Origin: JAENVU01 sp038250905
Lineage (GTDB): Bacteria > Actinomycetota > Acidimicrobiia > IMCC26256 > JAENVU01
DNA: 64,000 nt
Assembly: GCA_038250905.1 (NCBI GenBank)
Contig: JBBSBV010000005.1
Coordinates: 62,001 to 126,000 of the forward strand
Direction: 5' to 3'
Positions 49,958 through 58,851 of this stretch are shown here, in pieces. Below the pieces are notes generated by a model. It was not told where the DNA came from and did no database searches. It saw only the letters and a program-made list of their open reading frames with translations. How positions within the stretch are numbered: position 1 is the stretch's first letter; the number at the start of each line of letters is the position of its first letter. The translations under genes and the position numbers were made by a program.

Positions 49958-51175
49958 TCAGAACCAGCTGAACCCGAACGGCAGCCGTTCGGTACGGAAC
50001 ATCGCGTCGGCCCGACGCAGCGCGTCGGGATCGGCAGCGATGCGCCCCGCGCGCCCGAGGATGCTGGGTACGACCCCGCCCAGGAGTATCGACCCCAGCG
50101 CGTCCGCGTCCATCCGCAGATCCGGCGCGCGGTCGGTGCGCCGGCAGGTGGTCTCGCCCGCACGGCTCGTAAGCGCGAACGTCCCGATCGTCTCCTCGAG
50201 TCCGAGGAACGGATCGGCGACCGCGATCGTGAGGTCGTCGTCGGCACCGTAGGTCCGACTTCCGAGGAGCACCGCGGTGTCGATCGGACGCAACCACAGC
50301 CAGTCGCGGCGGTTCACGGTCCGGACCTCACGCGCGTCGGTGAGCAGCCACGGCAACATCGAGTCGAGCGGGGTGTGCCACGCGCGGAGCTCGACGGTCT
50401 GGTCGATGTGGAAGAGGTAGTGCCACAACGCGTGCTCCGCACGCGGGGTCGTGGCCAGCAGGTCCCGGACCGCGACGAACTTCGCGGTGAAGCCGTCGGA
50501 CCAGTCACCGTCGATCGCGTACAGCGCGTAGCCCTCGGGCTCGCCGTCGACCTCGTACACCACGTCGAAACGATGGCGCCGGTCGATCCACTCGCTCGGC
50601 GCCCACTCGTCGGTCCACCATGCGTCGGAGCGCGACACCGCGCCCGCGCGGTCGGACCGCACCCGTTCGAACAGCGGCCGGGCGATCGCAACGGCCCGCT
50701 CGGGCTCGATCAGTCGCACGGTCCCGGCCGACGGCGCGTCGCGAAAGCGCGTGGTCGCCTTGCTCACCGCGATGCTCGCCTTCTCGGTCGCGACCCCGTA
50801 TCCGAAGCGGGAGTAGATGCCACCCTCGGAGGCGGTGAGCAACGAGGCCGGTTCCCCGCGGTCCCGGCTCTCGAGCATCAGGGCCGTCATGACCTGGCGC
50901 AGCAGGCCCTGCCGGCGATGGGTGGGCCGGGTCGAGATCCAACTCACGCCGCCAGCCGGGAGCTGTGTACCACCGGGCAGCGTGAGGTCCAACGAGTAGT
51001 TCCGGCCGGTGGCGACGATCTCACCGTCGACGAACGCGCCCACACTGCGATCGAGTTCGGCGCGGGCCCACGCCTCGTGATCCGAGAGCGCCCACCGGTC
51101 GCCGAAGCCGTATCCGTCGGCGAGGACGAACGCTTCGATTTCTTCCGGCGCAACCGGTCGCAGTCCAGGATCCAC
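49958..51175 (-). CDS. Eis-like GNAT N-acetyltransferase
   Basis: A 405-residue acetyl-CoA-dependent acyltransferase of the Eis family, known for acetylating multiple amines of aminoglycosides and lysines. The acetyl-CoA loop is visible in WISTRPTHRRQGLLRQVMTALM. The SCP2-like C-terminal domain ends with FGFSWF, whose terminal carboxylate serves in catalysis in Eis. The ATG at 51175 lies 10 bases after the MFS stop, so they may form an operon. The natural substrate is unknown. Confidence 0.9.
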   Translation of the reverse strand: MDPGLRPVAPEEIEAFVLADGYGFGDRWALSDHEAWARAELDRSVGAFVDGEIVATGRNYSLDLTLPGGTQLPAGGVSWISTRPTHRRQGLLRQVMTALMLESRDRGEPASLLTASEGGIYSRFGYGVATEKASIAVSKATTRFRDAPSAGTVRLIEPERAVAIARPLFERVRSDRAGAVSRSDAWWTDEWAPSEWIDRRHRFDVVYEVDGEPEGYALYAIDGDWSDGFTAKFVAVRDLLATTPRAEHALWHYLFHIDQTVELRAWHTPLDSMLPWLLTDAREVRTVNRRDWLWLRPIDTAVLLGSRTYGADDDLTIAVADPFLGLEETIGTFALTSRAGETTCRRTDRAPDLRMDADALGSILLGGVVPSILGRAGRIAADPDALRRADAMFRTERLPFGFSWF

Positions 51176-51185
51176 CGACCCTGGT

Positions 51186-52466
51186 CTAGCTCCCGTCCCC
51201 GCTCCGCTCCGGGCCTATTTCCTCGTCCCCCGGCGCGAGCTCGCCCCGGGCCGGGCGCCGGGACGACCCGGCGCGCCGGTTGGCCCACTCACCCCGTGAC
51301 CGAAGTCCCGCCACATACGACAACCCGGCGAAGAAGAGGGTCAGCGAGAGGACGAAGAATCCCCACCGCCGGTTCAGCACGTTGAGCAGCGCGACCGGCA
51401 CGAGCGCGCCGGCGACCCAACACAGCTGGAAGCGCGTCTCGAAGCGTGCGAACGCGCGCCCACGTAGGTGCTCGGGTCCGTCGCGGTGGACCAGACTGTC
51501 GAAGGCGATGCGGCCGGCCGCGGCCCCGGCGGCGACGGTGAACCCGATCGCGACCACGCCGAGCGTCCCACCATCGCGCGCCGCGAGCAGGGCGATCACC
51601 GCCGGCACCAGCAGGGCCGTCGCGAGGATCGACTCCTCCCGGAGCACGCGCCGCAGACGCGGCGTGATCATCACCCCGACGAAGCCGCCCAAGACGCTCG
51701 CGCCGAGGACCAACCCGAAGATCCACGCCGGCTCCCCCCGCTGCTTCAGGAGGAACGCGAGCAGGAACGTGAGGAACCCGACGCACCCGCGCATCACAGC
51801 CATGGCGGTACCGGCGAACACGATGCTCGGGATCGCGAGTTCCGCCCGCTCCTCGCGCGTCTCGGGGGGCGCGGGACGGGCCGCGGCCTGGATCCGGGTC
51901 GCGAGCACGCCGGCGACCGCGAACACGAGCGACGCGAGCAGCAGCGAGAACCGCGCGTCGAAGACGGCGGCGATCCCGGCCGCGGGCAGCCCACCCGCCA
52001 CGCTCGCGATCACCGCGATGAGTGACAGACGTGAGTTGGCCTCCACCAACTCGCTGTCGTCCTTGACCACGGCCGGGACCAGCGACGACTTGGCCACCGA
52101 ATGGCCCTTCGAGAGCACGAGGGCGACGAACGCGAGTGGGAAGAGGAGCACCGAGTGCACCTGGCCCGCCATCAGGAAACACACGACCGCCCGCCCGAAG
52201 CAGCCGACGGCCATGAGGGTGCGCCGCCCGGCGCGGCTGCGGTCGAGGGCCGGTCCGATCACCGGTGCGACGAGCGAAAACGGGGCCAGCGTGAGCAACA
52301 GGTACAAGAGCACCTGCGTGCGCGACTGACCCACGCTCTGGGTGAAGAAGATCGAGCCCGCGAGCGAGACCGTCAGGCACGCGTCACCGACCGACGACGC
52401 CGCATGCGCGACCGCCAACCGACCGAAGGGATTCAGTTCGTAGGTTCGGGGGTCGCGGGTGACCAT
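51186..52466 (-). CDS. Major facilitator superfamily transporter
   Basis: A 426-residue membrane protein with about twelve helices and the MFS loop PALDRSRAGRRTLMAVGC between helices 2 and 3. No substrate motif is clear; related proteins are drug or metabolite exporters. The ATG at 52466 is preferred, as the upstream frame is Arg/Gly-rich shadow. Its promoter must lie in the 240-base gap shared with the divergent ppk gene. Confidence 0.87.
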   Translation of the reverse strand: MVTRDPRTYELNPFGRLAVAHAASSVGDACLTVSLAGSIFFTQSVGQSRTQVLLYLLLTLAPFSLVAPVIGPALDRSRAGRRTLMAVGCFGRAVVCFLMAGQVHSVLLFPLAFVALVLSKGHSVAKSSLVPAVVKDDSELVEANSRLSLIAVIASVAGGLPAAGIAAVFDARFSLLLASLVFAVAGVLATRIQAAARPAPPETREERAELAIPSIVFAGTAMAVMRGCVGFLTFLLAFLLKQRGEPAWIFGLVLGASVLGGFVGVMITPRLRRVLREESILATALLVPAVIALLAARDGGTLGVVAIGFTVAAGAAAGRIAFDSLVHRDGPEHLRGRAFARFETRFQLCWVAGALVPVALLNVLNRRWGFFVLSLTLFFAGLSYVAGLRSRGEWANRRAGSSRRPARGELAPGDEEIGPERSGDGS

Positions 52467-52507
52467 CGCCAGGCCGAGGATACCGGCCGCCTGAGTCGGT
52501 TCCCCTC

Positions 52508-52514
52508 GTTCACC
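52508..52514 (+). promoter_or_regulatory. Single GTTCACC half-site upstream of ppk
   Basis: A perfect GTTCACC, oriented toward ppk, lies about 190 bases before its start in the divergent ppk/MFS gap. Flanking repeats are not in 11-base phase, so it is at best part of a PHO box. The rest of this 240-base gap holds no gene. Confidence 0.3.
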
Positions 52515-52706
52515 CGATGGTTGGAGCCCGGTTGCCGACGCGCCACCCGGACTCCACCCGCGCTTCGTAGCCTGGTGTCTGCACGGCTCGGACCCGCTTC
52601 CGGGCCGTCGCCGGGAGTTCGGTTCCCCGCTCCGGTCCCGGCGATCCGCGATCCATCCTCCCCAGATGGATCGCGCCTGCGTTCGCCTACGAGGGGGGTC
52701 GGTACG

Positions 52707-54758
52707 ATGCGCTCCATGCCCGAACCCGAACACCTCCTGAACCGCGAACTCTCGTGGCTGGCGTTCAACGCCCGGGTGCTCGAACTGGCCGAGAGCGCCG
52801 ACCGGCCGCTCCTCGAACGGGCCAAGTTCCTCGCCATCTTCAGCTCGAACCTCGACGAGTTCGTCCAGGTCCGCGTCTCCGGGTTACAGGAGCAGGTGGT
52901 CGCGGGCATCCGCGGCACCTCACCCGACGGATTGCGACCGAATGCGCAGCTCGACGCCGTCCGGGACCAGATCCGGGTGTTGGTCACCCGACAGGCCGCG
53001 TTGTTCACCCAGGAAATCGCGCCGGCACTCCAGGCCGAAGGCATCGTCTTCGCCCGCTGGGAAGAACTCGATGACGCGGATCGCGAGTTCCTCGTCGAAG
53101 TGTTCCAGTCCCGGGTGTTCCCGGTGCTCACACCGCTCGCCGTCGACCCGGCCCATCCGTTCCCCTACATCTCCAACCTCTCGCTCAACCTTGCGGTCCA
53201 CGTCGTCGACCCCGACACCGGCGAGCAACGGTTCGCGCGCGTGAAGGTTCCGCCCCTGCTTCCCCGATTCATCAAGATGCCCGACGAGGTGCGGTTCGTG
53301 GCGCTCGAGCAGGTGATCGCCGCACATCTCGATCAGCTCTTCCCCGGGATGGAGATCGCCGCGCACTGCCCGTTCCGGGTCACCCGCGATGCCGACTTCG
53401 AACTCGACGACGAGAACGAAGATCTCCTCGAGGCGGTCGAGAGCGTGCTCAATCTACGGAAGCGGTCGGGCCACGTGGTCCGGCTCGAGATCGACGCCAC
53501 CATGGACGACGACATCCGCGCGCTCCTCGTACGCGAGCTGGAACTGACGCCGGCCGACGTCACCGTCATCGATGCACCGCTCGACCTCGCCGGGCTCTGG
53601 GCCGTCTACGGCTTGGACCGCCCGGAACTCAAGGACGAGACGTGGATACCCCAGACCCAACCGGTCCTGTCGCGCCACGACGGTCCGCCCAACATCTTCC
53701 GGGTCCTCGAATCCACCGATGTGCTCGTGCACCATCCGTACGACTCGTTCGCCACCAGCGTGGCCGAGTTCGTCGATCAGGCGTCGCGCGACCCCGACGT
53801 GCTCGCCATCAAGCAGACGCTGTACCGCACCGGCGGACAGCAGAGCACGATCATCGATTCGCTCGTACGCGCCGCCGAGTCCGGCAAGCAGGTCGTGGCG
53901 CTGGTCGAGGTCAAGGCCCGATTCGACGAAGCGATCAACGTGGAACGCGCCCATGAGTTGGAAGAGGCGGGCGTCCACGTCGTGTACGGACTCGTCGGGC
54001 TCAAGACCCATACGAAGATCCTCCTGGTCGTGCGTAACGAGCGAGCCGGGATTCGGCGCTACTGCCATGTCGGGACCGGGAACTACAACTCCATCACCGC
54101 GAGCCTCTACGAGGACCTCGGGCTGCTCACGTCCGACCCGGAGATCGGCGAGGACCTCACCGAACTCTTTAACTCCCTCACCGGGTACTCCCGACCGCGG
54201 CGCTACCGGCGCTTGCTCGTCGCCCCACAGGGTCTGCGCAGCGGAGTCCTCGACCGCATCAACGCCCAGGCCGCGCTCGGCGCGGACGGCCGCATCGTGA
54301 TGAAGATGAACGCGCTGGTGGATCCCGAAGCCATCGACGCGCTCTACGCGGCCTCCGGCGCCGGCACCCCGATCGACCTCCTCGTCCGGGGCATCTGCTG
54401 CCTCCGCCCCGGGATCCCCGGCCTGTCCGAGACGATCCGTGTCCGGTCGCTCCTCGGTCGTTTCCTCGAGCACTCGAGGTTGTTCCGGTTCGGCGCGGAT
54501 CCCGACCGGGCCGAATACCTCATCGGCTCGGCGGACGTGATGCCGCGGAACCTCAACCGTCGGGTCGAGGCCCTCGTTCCTGTGCGCGCGCCGGAGCTCC
54601 GACAACGGTTGGCCGAGATCCTCGACCTCGAACTCGCCGACGACACGCAGGTATGGGAACTCGACGGCGACGGGTGCTGGCACCGGGTGCCGACGACCGA
54701 AGGCATCGACGCCCATCGCATTCTCATGGAGAAGGCAATGGCCGGGTCGGCATCGTGA
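52707..54758 (+). CDS. ppk1: Polyphosphate kinase 1
   Basis: Makes inorganic polyphosphate from ATP, reversibly. The 683-residue protein has the four PPK1 domains: N-terminal LLNRELSWLAFNARVLELA, the head domain, and two phospholipase-D-like catalytic domains with KQTLYRT, H435 (GLKTHTKILLVV, the autophosphorylated His) and H454 (CHVGTGNYN). The ATG at 52707 sits behind GAGGGGGGT; ATG 52716 is also possible. The stop overlaps sixA as GTGA. Together with the two pst systems it makes this a phosphate-rich region. Confidence 0.96.
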   Translation: MRSMPEPEHLLNRELSWLAFNARVLELAESADRPLLERAKFLAIFSSNLDEFVQVRVSGLQEQVVAGIRGTSPDGLRPNAQLDAVRDQIRVLVTRQAALFTQEIAPALQAEGIVFARWEELDDADREFLVEVFQSRVFPVLTPLAVDPAHPFPYISNLSLNLAVHVVDPDTGEQRFARVKVPPLLPRFIKMPDEVRFVALEQVIAAHLDQLFPGMEIAAHCPFRVTRDADFELDDENEDLLEAVESVLNLRKRSGHVVRLEIDATMDDDIRALLVRELELTPADVTVIDAPLDLAGLWAVYGLDRPELKDETWIPQTQPVLSRHDGPPNIFRVLESTDVLVHHPYDSFATSVAEFVDQASRDPDVLAIKQTLYRTGGQQSTIIDSLVRAAESGKQVVALVEVKARFDEAINVERAHELEEAGVHVVYGLVGLKTHTKILLVVRNERAGIRRYCHVGTGNYNSITASLYEDLGLLTSDPEIGEDLTELFNSLTGYSRPRRYRRLLVAPQGLRSGVLDRINAQAALGADGRIVMKMNALVDPEAIDALYAASGAGTPIDLLVRGICCLRPGIPGLSETIRVRSLLGRFLEHSRLFRFGADPDRAEYLIGSADVMPRNLNRRVEALVPVRAPELRQRLAEILDLELADDTQVWELDGDGCWHRVPTTEGIDAHRILMEKAMAGSAS

Positions 54759-55222
54759 GCAAGTCGAAACCGGTCATCTGTTACCTGCTCCGCCACGCCG
54801 ACGCCGGGTCCCGCGGCATCGTGAACGACGCCGAGCGCGGCCTCTCGAAGAAGGGGCACGCCCAAGCCGACCGCATTTCGCATACCTACCGCGGGAGTCG
54901 AATCGCGGCGATCGCGAGCAGCCCCTACGTCCGCTGCCTCGACACGGTCGAACCCCTGAGCCGCGCGCTCGGTGTCGCCGTCGAGGTCGACGAACTTCTC
55001 GGTGAGGGTGCCGGACCCACGGCTGCGATCGCCCGCATCGAGCGGGCGACCCATTCCACGGTGCTCTGCTCCCATGGCGACGTGATCGGTGAGGTGATGA
55101 GCCTGCTCGAGCGCCGCGGGATCCCCCTGGACGACGACCGCCTCGCCAAGGGCAGCGCGTGGGAGATCACGGTGGATCACGGCACGATCCGATCGGCTCA
55201 TTACGTCCCGCCACCGACGTGA
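54755..55222 (+). CDS. SixA-like histidine phosphatase
   Basis: A 155-residue phosphohistidine phosphatase. The catalytic RHG-type motif is LLRHADAGSRG (His14) and the second histidine is in LCSHGDVIGE. Its GTG start overlaps the ppk stop (GTGA), so it is translated with polyphosphate kinase. It may remove phosphate from a phosphohistidine or act on a polyphosphate-related metabolite; the coupling is the only clue. Confidence 0.87.
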   Translation: MSKSKPVICYLLRHADAGSRGIVNDAERGLSKKGHAQADRISHTYRGSRIAAIASSPYVRCLDTVEPLSRALGVAVEVDELLGEGAGPTAAIARIERATHSTVLCSHGDVIGEVMSLLERRGIPLDDDRLAKGSAWEITVDHGTIRSAHYVPPPT

Positions 55223-55346
55223 CGCTCAAGCGGGCGCGTCCGCCGGTCGACAACGCCTGACGACCACCGTCCCCGACGAAGCCGAGTCAGGTTTCGTGCC
55301 AACCCGTACACTGCGATCGACGTATTCACCGATCCAGGAGCAAGCC

Positions 55347-55811
55347 TTGAGTGTCGAGATCGGGCAGACCGCCCCAGAGTTCACCCTGAAGGACCAGGCC
55401 GGCAACGACGTCAGCCTGTCCGATTACCAGGGCAAGCAACCGGTGGTCCTGGTCTTCTACCCGTTCACCTTCACCGGCGTCTGCCAGGGCGAACTCTGCG
55501 AGATCCGTGACGATCCCTCGGCCTTCGACCACGCCGGGGCGGCCGTGCTCGCCGTCAGTTGCGACACCCGCCACGCGCAGGCACAGTGGGCCGAGCAACA
55601 GGGGTTCACGTTCCCGATCCTCTCGGACTTCTGGCCGCACGGCGAAACCGCCAAGGCCTACGGGGTGTTCAACGAGCAGCTCGGCTGCGCGAACCGGGGA
55701 ACGTTCGTCATCGATCGCGACGGCAAGGTCGCCGCGAAGTTCGAATCGGCCGGTCTCGCGTCGCCTCGCGCGCGCGCGGACTACGAAGCAGCATTGGCGA
55801 AGGTGACATGA
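55347..55811 (+). CDS. AhpE-type peroxiredoxin
   Basis: A thiol peroxidase of 154 residues that reduces peroxides and peroxynitrite. The peroxidatic cysteine is C46 in FTFTGVCQGELC, with a second cysteine at C51 near it. FPILSDFWPHGETAKAYGVF is characteristic of actinobacterial AhpE. The start is TTG 55347, which has AGGAG nearby; an upstream ATG would add an unrelated segment. It overlaps the next gene as ATGA. Confidence 0.92.
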   Translation: MSVEIGQTAPEFTLKDQAGNDVSLSDYQGKQPVVLVFYPFTFTGVCQGELCEIRDDPSAFDHAGAAVLAVSCDTRHAQAQWAEQQGFTFPILSDFWPHGETAKAYGVFNEQLGCANRGTFVIDRDGKVAAKFESAGLASPRARADYEAALAKVT

Positions 55812-56173
55812 AGTTCTCCGACATGATGGGTAAGGGCGCCAAGACCGCCGACGACGCCGAAACGGCCCTTCCGCCCGCGCAGGTCAAGGCGCCTCCGGTT
55901 CCCGAAGCCCCGATCCGGTTCACGCCGGCACCGGGTCCCGCCGAACCCGTCGCCGAGGCACCGGTCGCCGTGACTCCGACGGTTCCCGCAGCCGTCGAGC
56001 CCGCGCCCGAATCCGCCCTCGTCGAACCGGGCGCGACCCAGGCCCAGCCGGCCATCCTCGACGTCATGCACGAACTCGCGCCCCGCCGCGCCGAGGCCAG
56101 TGACCAGGAGCTCGAAGCATCGGCGTGGCTCGACGGTCTCACCCAGATCGACGACGACCTGCTGCCTGGCTGA
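55808..56173 (+). CDS. Pro/Ala-rich hypothetical protein coupled to AhpE
   Basis: A 121-residue acidic protein whose ATG overlaps the ahpE stop (ATGA). After MKFSDMMGKGAK it is a Pro/Ala/Val-rich disordered chain and ends in a conserved-looking helix (RRAEASDQELEASAWLDGLT). No known domain. The ATGA overlap supports a real gene and perhaps a partner of AhpE. It converges on the response regulator gene with eight bases between. Confidence 0.65.
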   Translation: MKFSDMMGKGAKTADDAETALPPAQVKAPPVPEAPIRFTPAPGPAEPVAEAPVAVTPTVPAAVEPAPESALVEPGATQAQPAILDVMHELAPRRAEASDQELEASAWLDGLTQIDDDLLPG

Positions 56174-56181
56174 GCCGGTCG

Positions 56182-56883
56182 CTAGACCCGCTCGTAGCGG
56201 TACCCAACTCCGCGCACCGTGACGATGCGGGTCGGCAGCGACGGATCATCCTCGACTTTGGCCCGCAACCGTTTGATGTGCACGTCGAGGGTCTTGGTGT
56301 CGCCGAAGTAGTTCGGACCCCACACCCGGTCGATGAGCACGTCCCGGGTGAGGACCCGCCCCGCGTTGAACATGAGGAGTTCGAGCAACTCGAACTCCTT
56401 GAGGGGCAGCGCCACGAGTTCCCCCTTGAGCGTCACCTCGTGGCGACCCAGATCGACCGACAGGTCGCCCACCGTCACGAAATCGTCACGATCCTCCTCG
56501 ACGACCAGATCCGCCGGACCGCGCCGCAACACCGCGCGGGACCGGGCCACCAGCTCGCGGAGTCGGAACGGCTTCGCGACGTAGTCGTCGGCCCCGACCT
56601 CGAGCCCGACCACGGCGTCGATCTCCGATGCTCGCGCCGTGACCATGATGATCGGGACCCGCGACTTGGCGCGGATCTGGCGGCACACGTCGATGCCCGA
56701 GACCCGCGGCAACATCACGTCGAGCAGGATCAACGCCGGTCGGCAGGCTTCGAACTTCTCGAGGGCCTCCACGCCGTCGGCCGCGGTCTCGACGAGGAAT
56801 CCTTCGGCCGTCAGCGCCACCGAGAGCGCGTCGCGATACGAGGCCTCGTCGTCGACGACGAGGACGAGCGGTGGATCGGTCAT
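56182..56883 (-). CDS. phoB: OmpR-family response regulator of the phosphate module (PhoB/RegX3-like)
   Basis: A 233-residue transcription factor. The receiver has D55 (LILLDVMLP), the acidic pair DDE and K104 (DYVAKPF). The winged-helix C-terminal domain includes LKEFELLELLMFNAGRVLTRD and VRGVGYRYERV. The start overlaps the histidine kinase gene (ATGA). It is the likely factor that binds the 11-bp PHO boxes in this window. It could be called PhoP or RegX3; sequence alone does not settle the name. Confidence 0.88.
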   Translation of the reverse strand: MTDPPLVLVVDDEASYRDALSVALTAEGFLVETAADGVEALEKFEACRPALILLDVMLPRVSGIDVCRQIRAKSRVPIIMVTARASEIDAVVGLEVGADDYVAKPFRLRELVARSRAVLRRGPADLVVEEDRDDFVTVGDLSVDLGRHEVTLKGELVALPLKEFELLELLMFNAGRVLTRDVLIDRVWGPNYFGDTKTLDVHIKRLRAKVEDDPSLPTRIVTVRGVGYRYERV

Positions 56884-57965
56884 GCGGAATCCTCGACGAA
56901 GAGCGGGCTCACGCTGCCCACGATGGGAATACGGAGCTGGAACACGGACCCTTCACCTTCGCTGGAGTCGACCGTGACGTCTCCGTGGTGCGCGTGGGCC
57001 ACGTTGCGAACGATCGCCAGTCCCAGCCCGGTCCCGCCCGTGGTGCGACTGCGAGCACGGTCCACCCGGTAGAACCGTTCGAAGATCCGGTCGAGGTCGC
57101 GAGACGGAATACCGACGCCTTGATCGGACACCTCGAACGTGATCCAGCCGTCCGCGAGTTGCGCGGAGAGCGAGATCTCGGTTCCGGGTTCGGAGTACTT
57201 GATCGCATTGTCCAGCAGGTTCGCAATCGCGCTCACGACCTGACGACGGTCGCACGTGATGACCGCCTCGCAGTCACGCACGATGAGCTGATGGCCCGAT
57301 GTCTCGGCCGCGCCGGCGACACGTTCGACGGCGGACCGCACCAGTTCGGGAACCGAGACGCTGCCGCGGAAGGTCGCCTGCGACTCGATCGAACCGAGAT
57401 CGATCAGGTCGTCGACGATCGCCCCGACCCGCGTCGCCTCGTCGGCGATCCGCTCGGCGAACTGACGAGCCACGACCGGGTCCTCGATGGACGCCAACGT
57501 CTCGGCCAGCACTGCGAGTGCCCCGACCGGCGTCTTCAGTTCGTGACTCACGTTGGCCACGAAGTCCCGCCGCACCGTCTCGATGCGACGCGCCTCGGTC
57601 ACGTCGCGCACCAGGCCGACGGCGCCGATCCGGCGGCCTTCGGCCACGAGCGGCCTCGCGGTCATCCAGAACACCTCTGCCGGCGGACCGTACAGCTGGA
57701 GCTCACGCGAGCACTCTTCGCCCGACCGCGCGCGGTCGAGCAGCTCGTGGAGCGCGTCGCTCGCGAGTGCGTCCGCGTGCCGCGCATCGTTGAAACGATC
57801 GGCCGCATTGTTGCGGAGCACCGCTTCGCCGGCCGCGTCGACGACGACCACGGCATCGCCGACCGCATCGAGTGCGGCCGCCAGCCGCCGTCGATCGAGA
57901 TCGTCAGAGTCGGTGGGTGCCGCACGCCGATCATCCGGAACGAATGCTCGACGACGCCCGTTCAT
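56880..57965 (-). CDS. phoR: PhoR/SenX3-like histidine kinase without membrane segments
   Basis: A 361-residue sensor kinase. A PAS-like domain occupies residues about 25-125 (DAVGDAVVVVDAAGEAVLRN). The dimerisation and phospho-acceptor helix carries H141 (ANVSHELKTPVGAL). The ATP-binding domain has NLLDNAIKYS and DQGVGIP and GGTGLGLAI. No transmembrane helix is visible, unlike most PhoR/SenX3 proteins, so signal input may come entirely from the Pst/PhoU complex. ATG 57965 lies 19 bases after the pstB stop. Confidence 0.87.
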   Translation of the reverse strand: MNGRRRAFVPDDRRAAPTDSDDLDRRRLAAALDAVGDAVVVVDAAGEAVLRNNAADRFNDARHADALASDALHELLDRARSGEECSRELQLYGPPAEVFWMTARPLVAEGRRIGAVGLVRDVTEARRIETVRRDFVANVSHELKTPVGALAVLAETLASIEDPVVARQFAERIADEATRVGAIVDDLIDLGSIESQATFRGSVSVPELVRSAVERVAGAAETSGHQLIVRDCEAVITCDRRQVVSAIANLLDNAIKYSEPGTEISLSAQLADGWITFEVSDQGVGIPSRDLDRIFERFYRVDRARSRTTGGTGLGLAIVRNVAHAHHGDVTVDSSEGEGSVFQLRIPIVGSVSPLFVEDSA

Positions 57966-57984
57966 CGGATGCCCTCTTGGTCCT

Positions 57985-58851
57985 TCATCCGAACCGGCCG
58001 GTGATGTAACCCTCGGTCCGGGGGTCGGCCGGACTCGTGAAGATCGTGTTGGTCCGGTCGAACTCGACGAGCCGCCCCGTCCGGCCGCCGCGATCGTCGA
58101 CGTCGGTCGTGAAGAACGCGGTGCGGTCCGACACGCGAGCGGCCTGCTGCATGTTGTGGGTCACGATCACGATCGTGTACTCGTTCTTCAACGACACCAT
58201 GAGGTCCTCGATGCGCGACGTCGCGATCGGGTCCAACGCGGAACAGGGCTCGTCCATCAGGATCACCTCGGGCGAGACCGCGAGCGCCCGTGCGATGCAC
58301 AGTCGCTGCTGCTGACCACCCGACAGGGCGAACGCACTCTTCTTGAGCTTGTCCTTCACCTCGTCCCAGAGCGCCGCCTGGGTCAGCGCCCGCTCGACGA
58401 GTTCGCCGAGGTCACCTTTGAACTTGTTGATCCGAGGTCCGTACGCGACGTTGTCGTAGATGGACTTGGGAAACGGGTTCGGCCGCTGGACCACCATCCC
58501 GATCCGGCGCCGCACCTCCGCCGCGTCGACCTTCGGGCCGTACACGTCCTCGCCGTGGTAGTTGATCTGGCCGCTCACCTTGGCGCCGGGAATGAAGTCG
58601 TTCATGCGGTTGAGGCAACGGAGGAACGTGCTCTTGCCACACCCGGACGGCCCGATGATCGCGGTGATCTCCTGCGAGGCGATATCGAGCGTCACGCCGT
58701 CCACGGCGCGCTGACTGCCGTAGTCGACGGCCGCACCCCGCACTTCGAACACGTACTCCGCGGCATCGTCTTCGGGAACCGCTGCGGCATCAGTCACCGG
58801 GGCAACGTTAGTGGGCGTCATGAAGATCTCGTCCAAGGTGAGGTCGGTCAT
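57985..58851 (-). CDS. pstB: PstB, phosphate transporter ATPase (second copy)
   Basis: The ATPase of the second PstSCAB system, 288 residues with an N-terminal extension of about 35 residues. Walker A GPSGCGKST, VVQRPNPFPK, signature LSGGQQQRLCIARAL, Walker B VILMDEPCSALDP and TIVIVTHNMQQA are all intact. The ATG overlaps the pstA stop (ATGA). The kinase and regulator genes follow closely, so transport and signalling share a transcript. Confidence 0.96.
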   Translation of the reverse strand: MTDLTLDEIFMTPTNVAPVTDAAAVPEDDAAEYVFEVRGAAVDYGSQRAVDGVTLDIASQEITAIIGPSGCGKSTFLRCLNRMNDFIPGAKVSGQINYHGEDVYGPKVDAAEVRRRIGMVVQRPNPFPKSIYDNVAYGPRINKFKGDLGELVERALTQAALWDEVKDKLKKSAFALSGGQQQRLCIARALAVSPEVILMDEPCSALDPIATSRIEDLMVSLKNEYTIVIVTHNMQQAARVSDRTAFFTTDVDDRGGRTGRLVEFDRTNTIFTSPADPRTEGYITGRFG

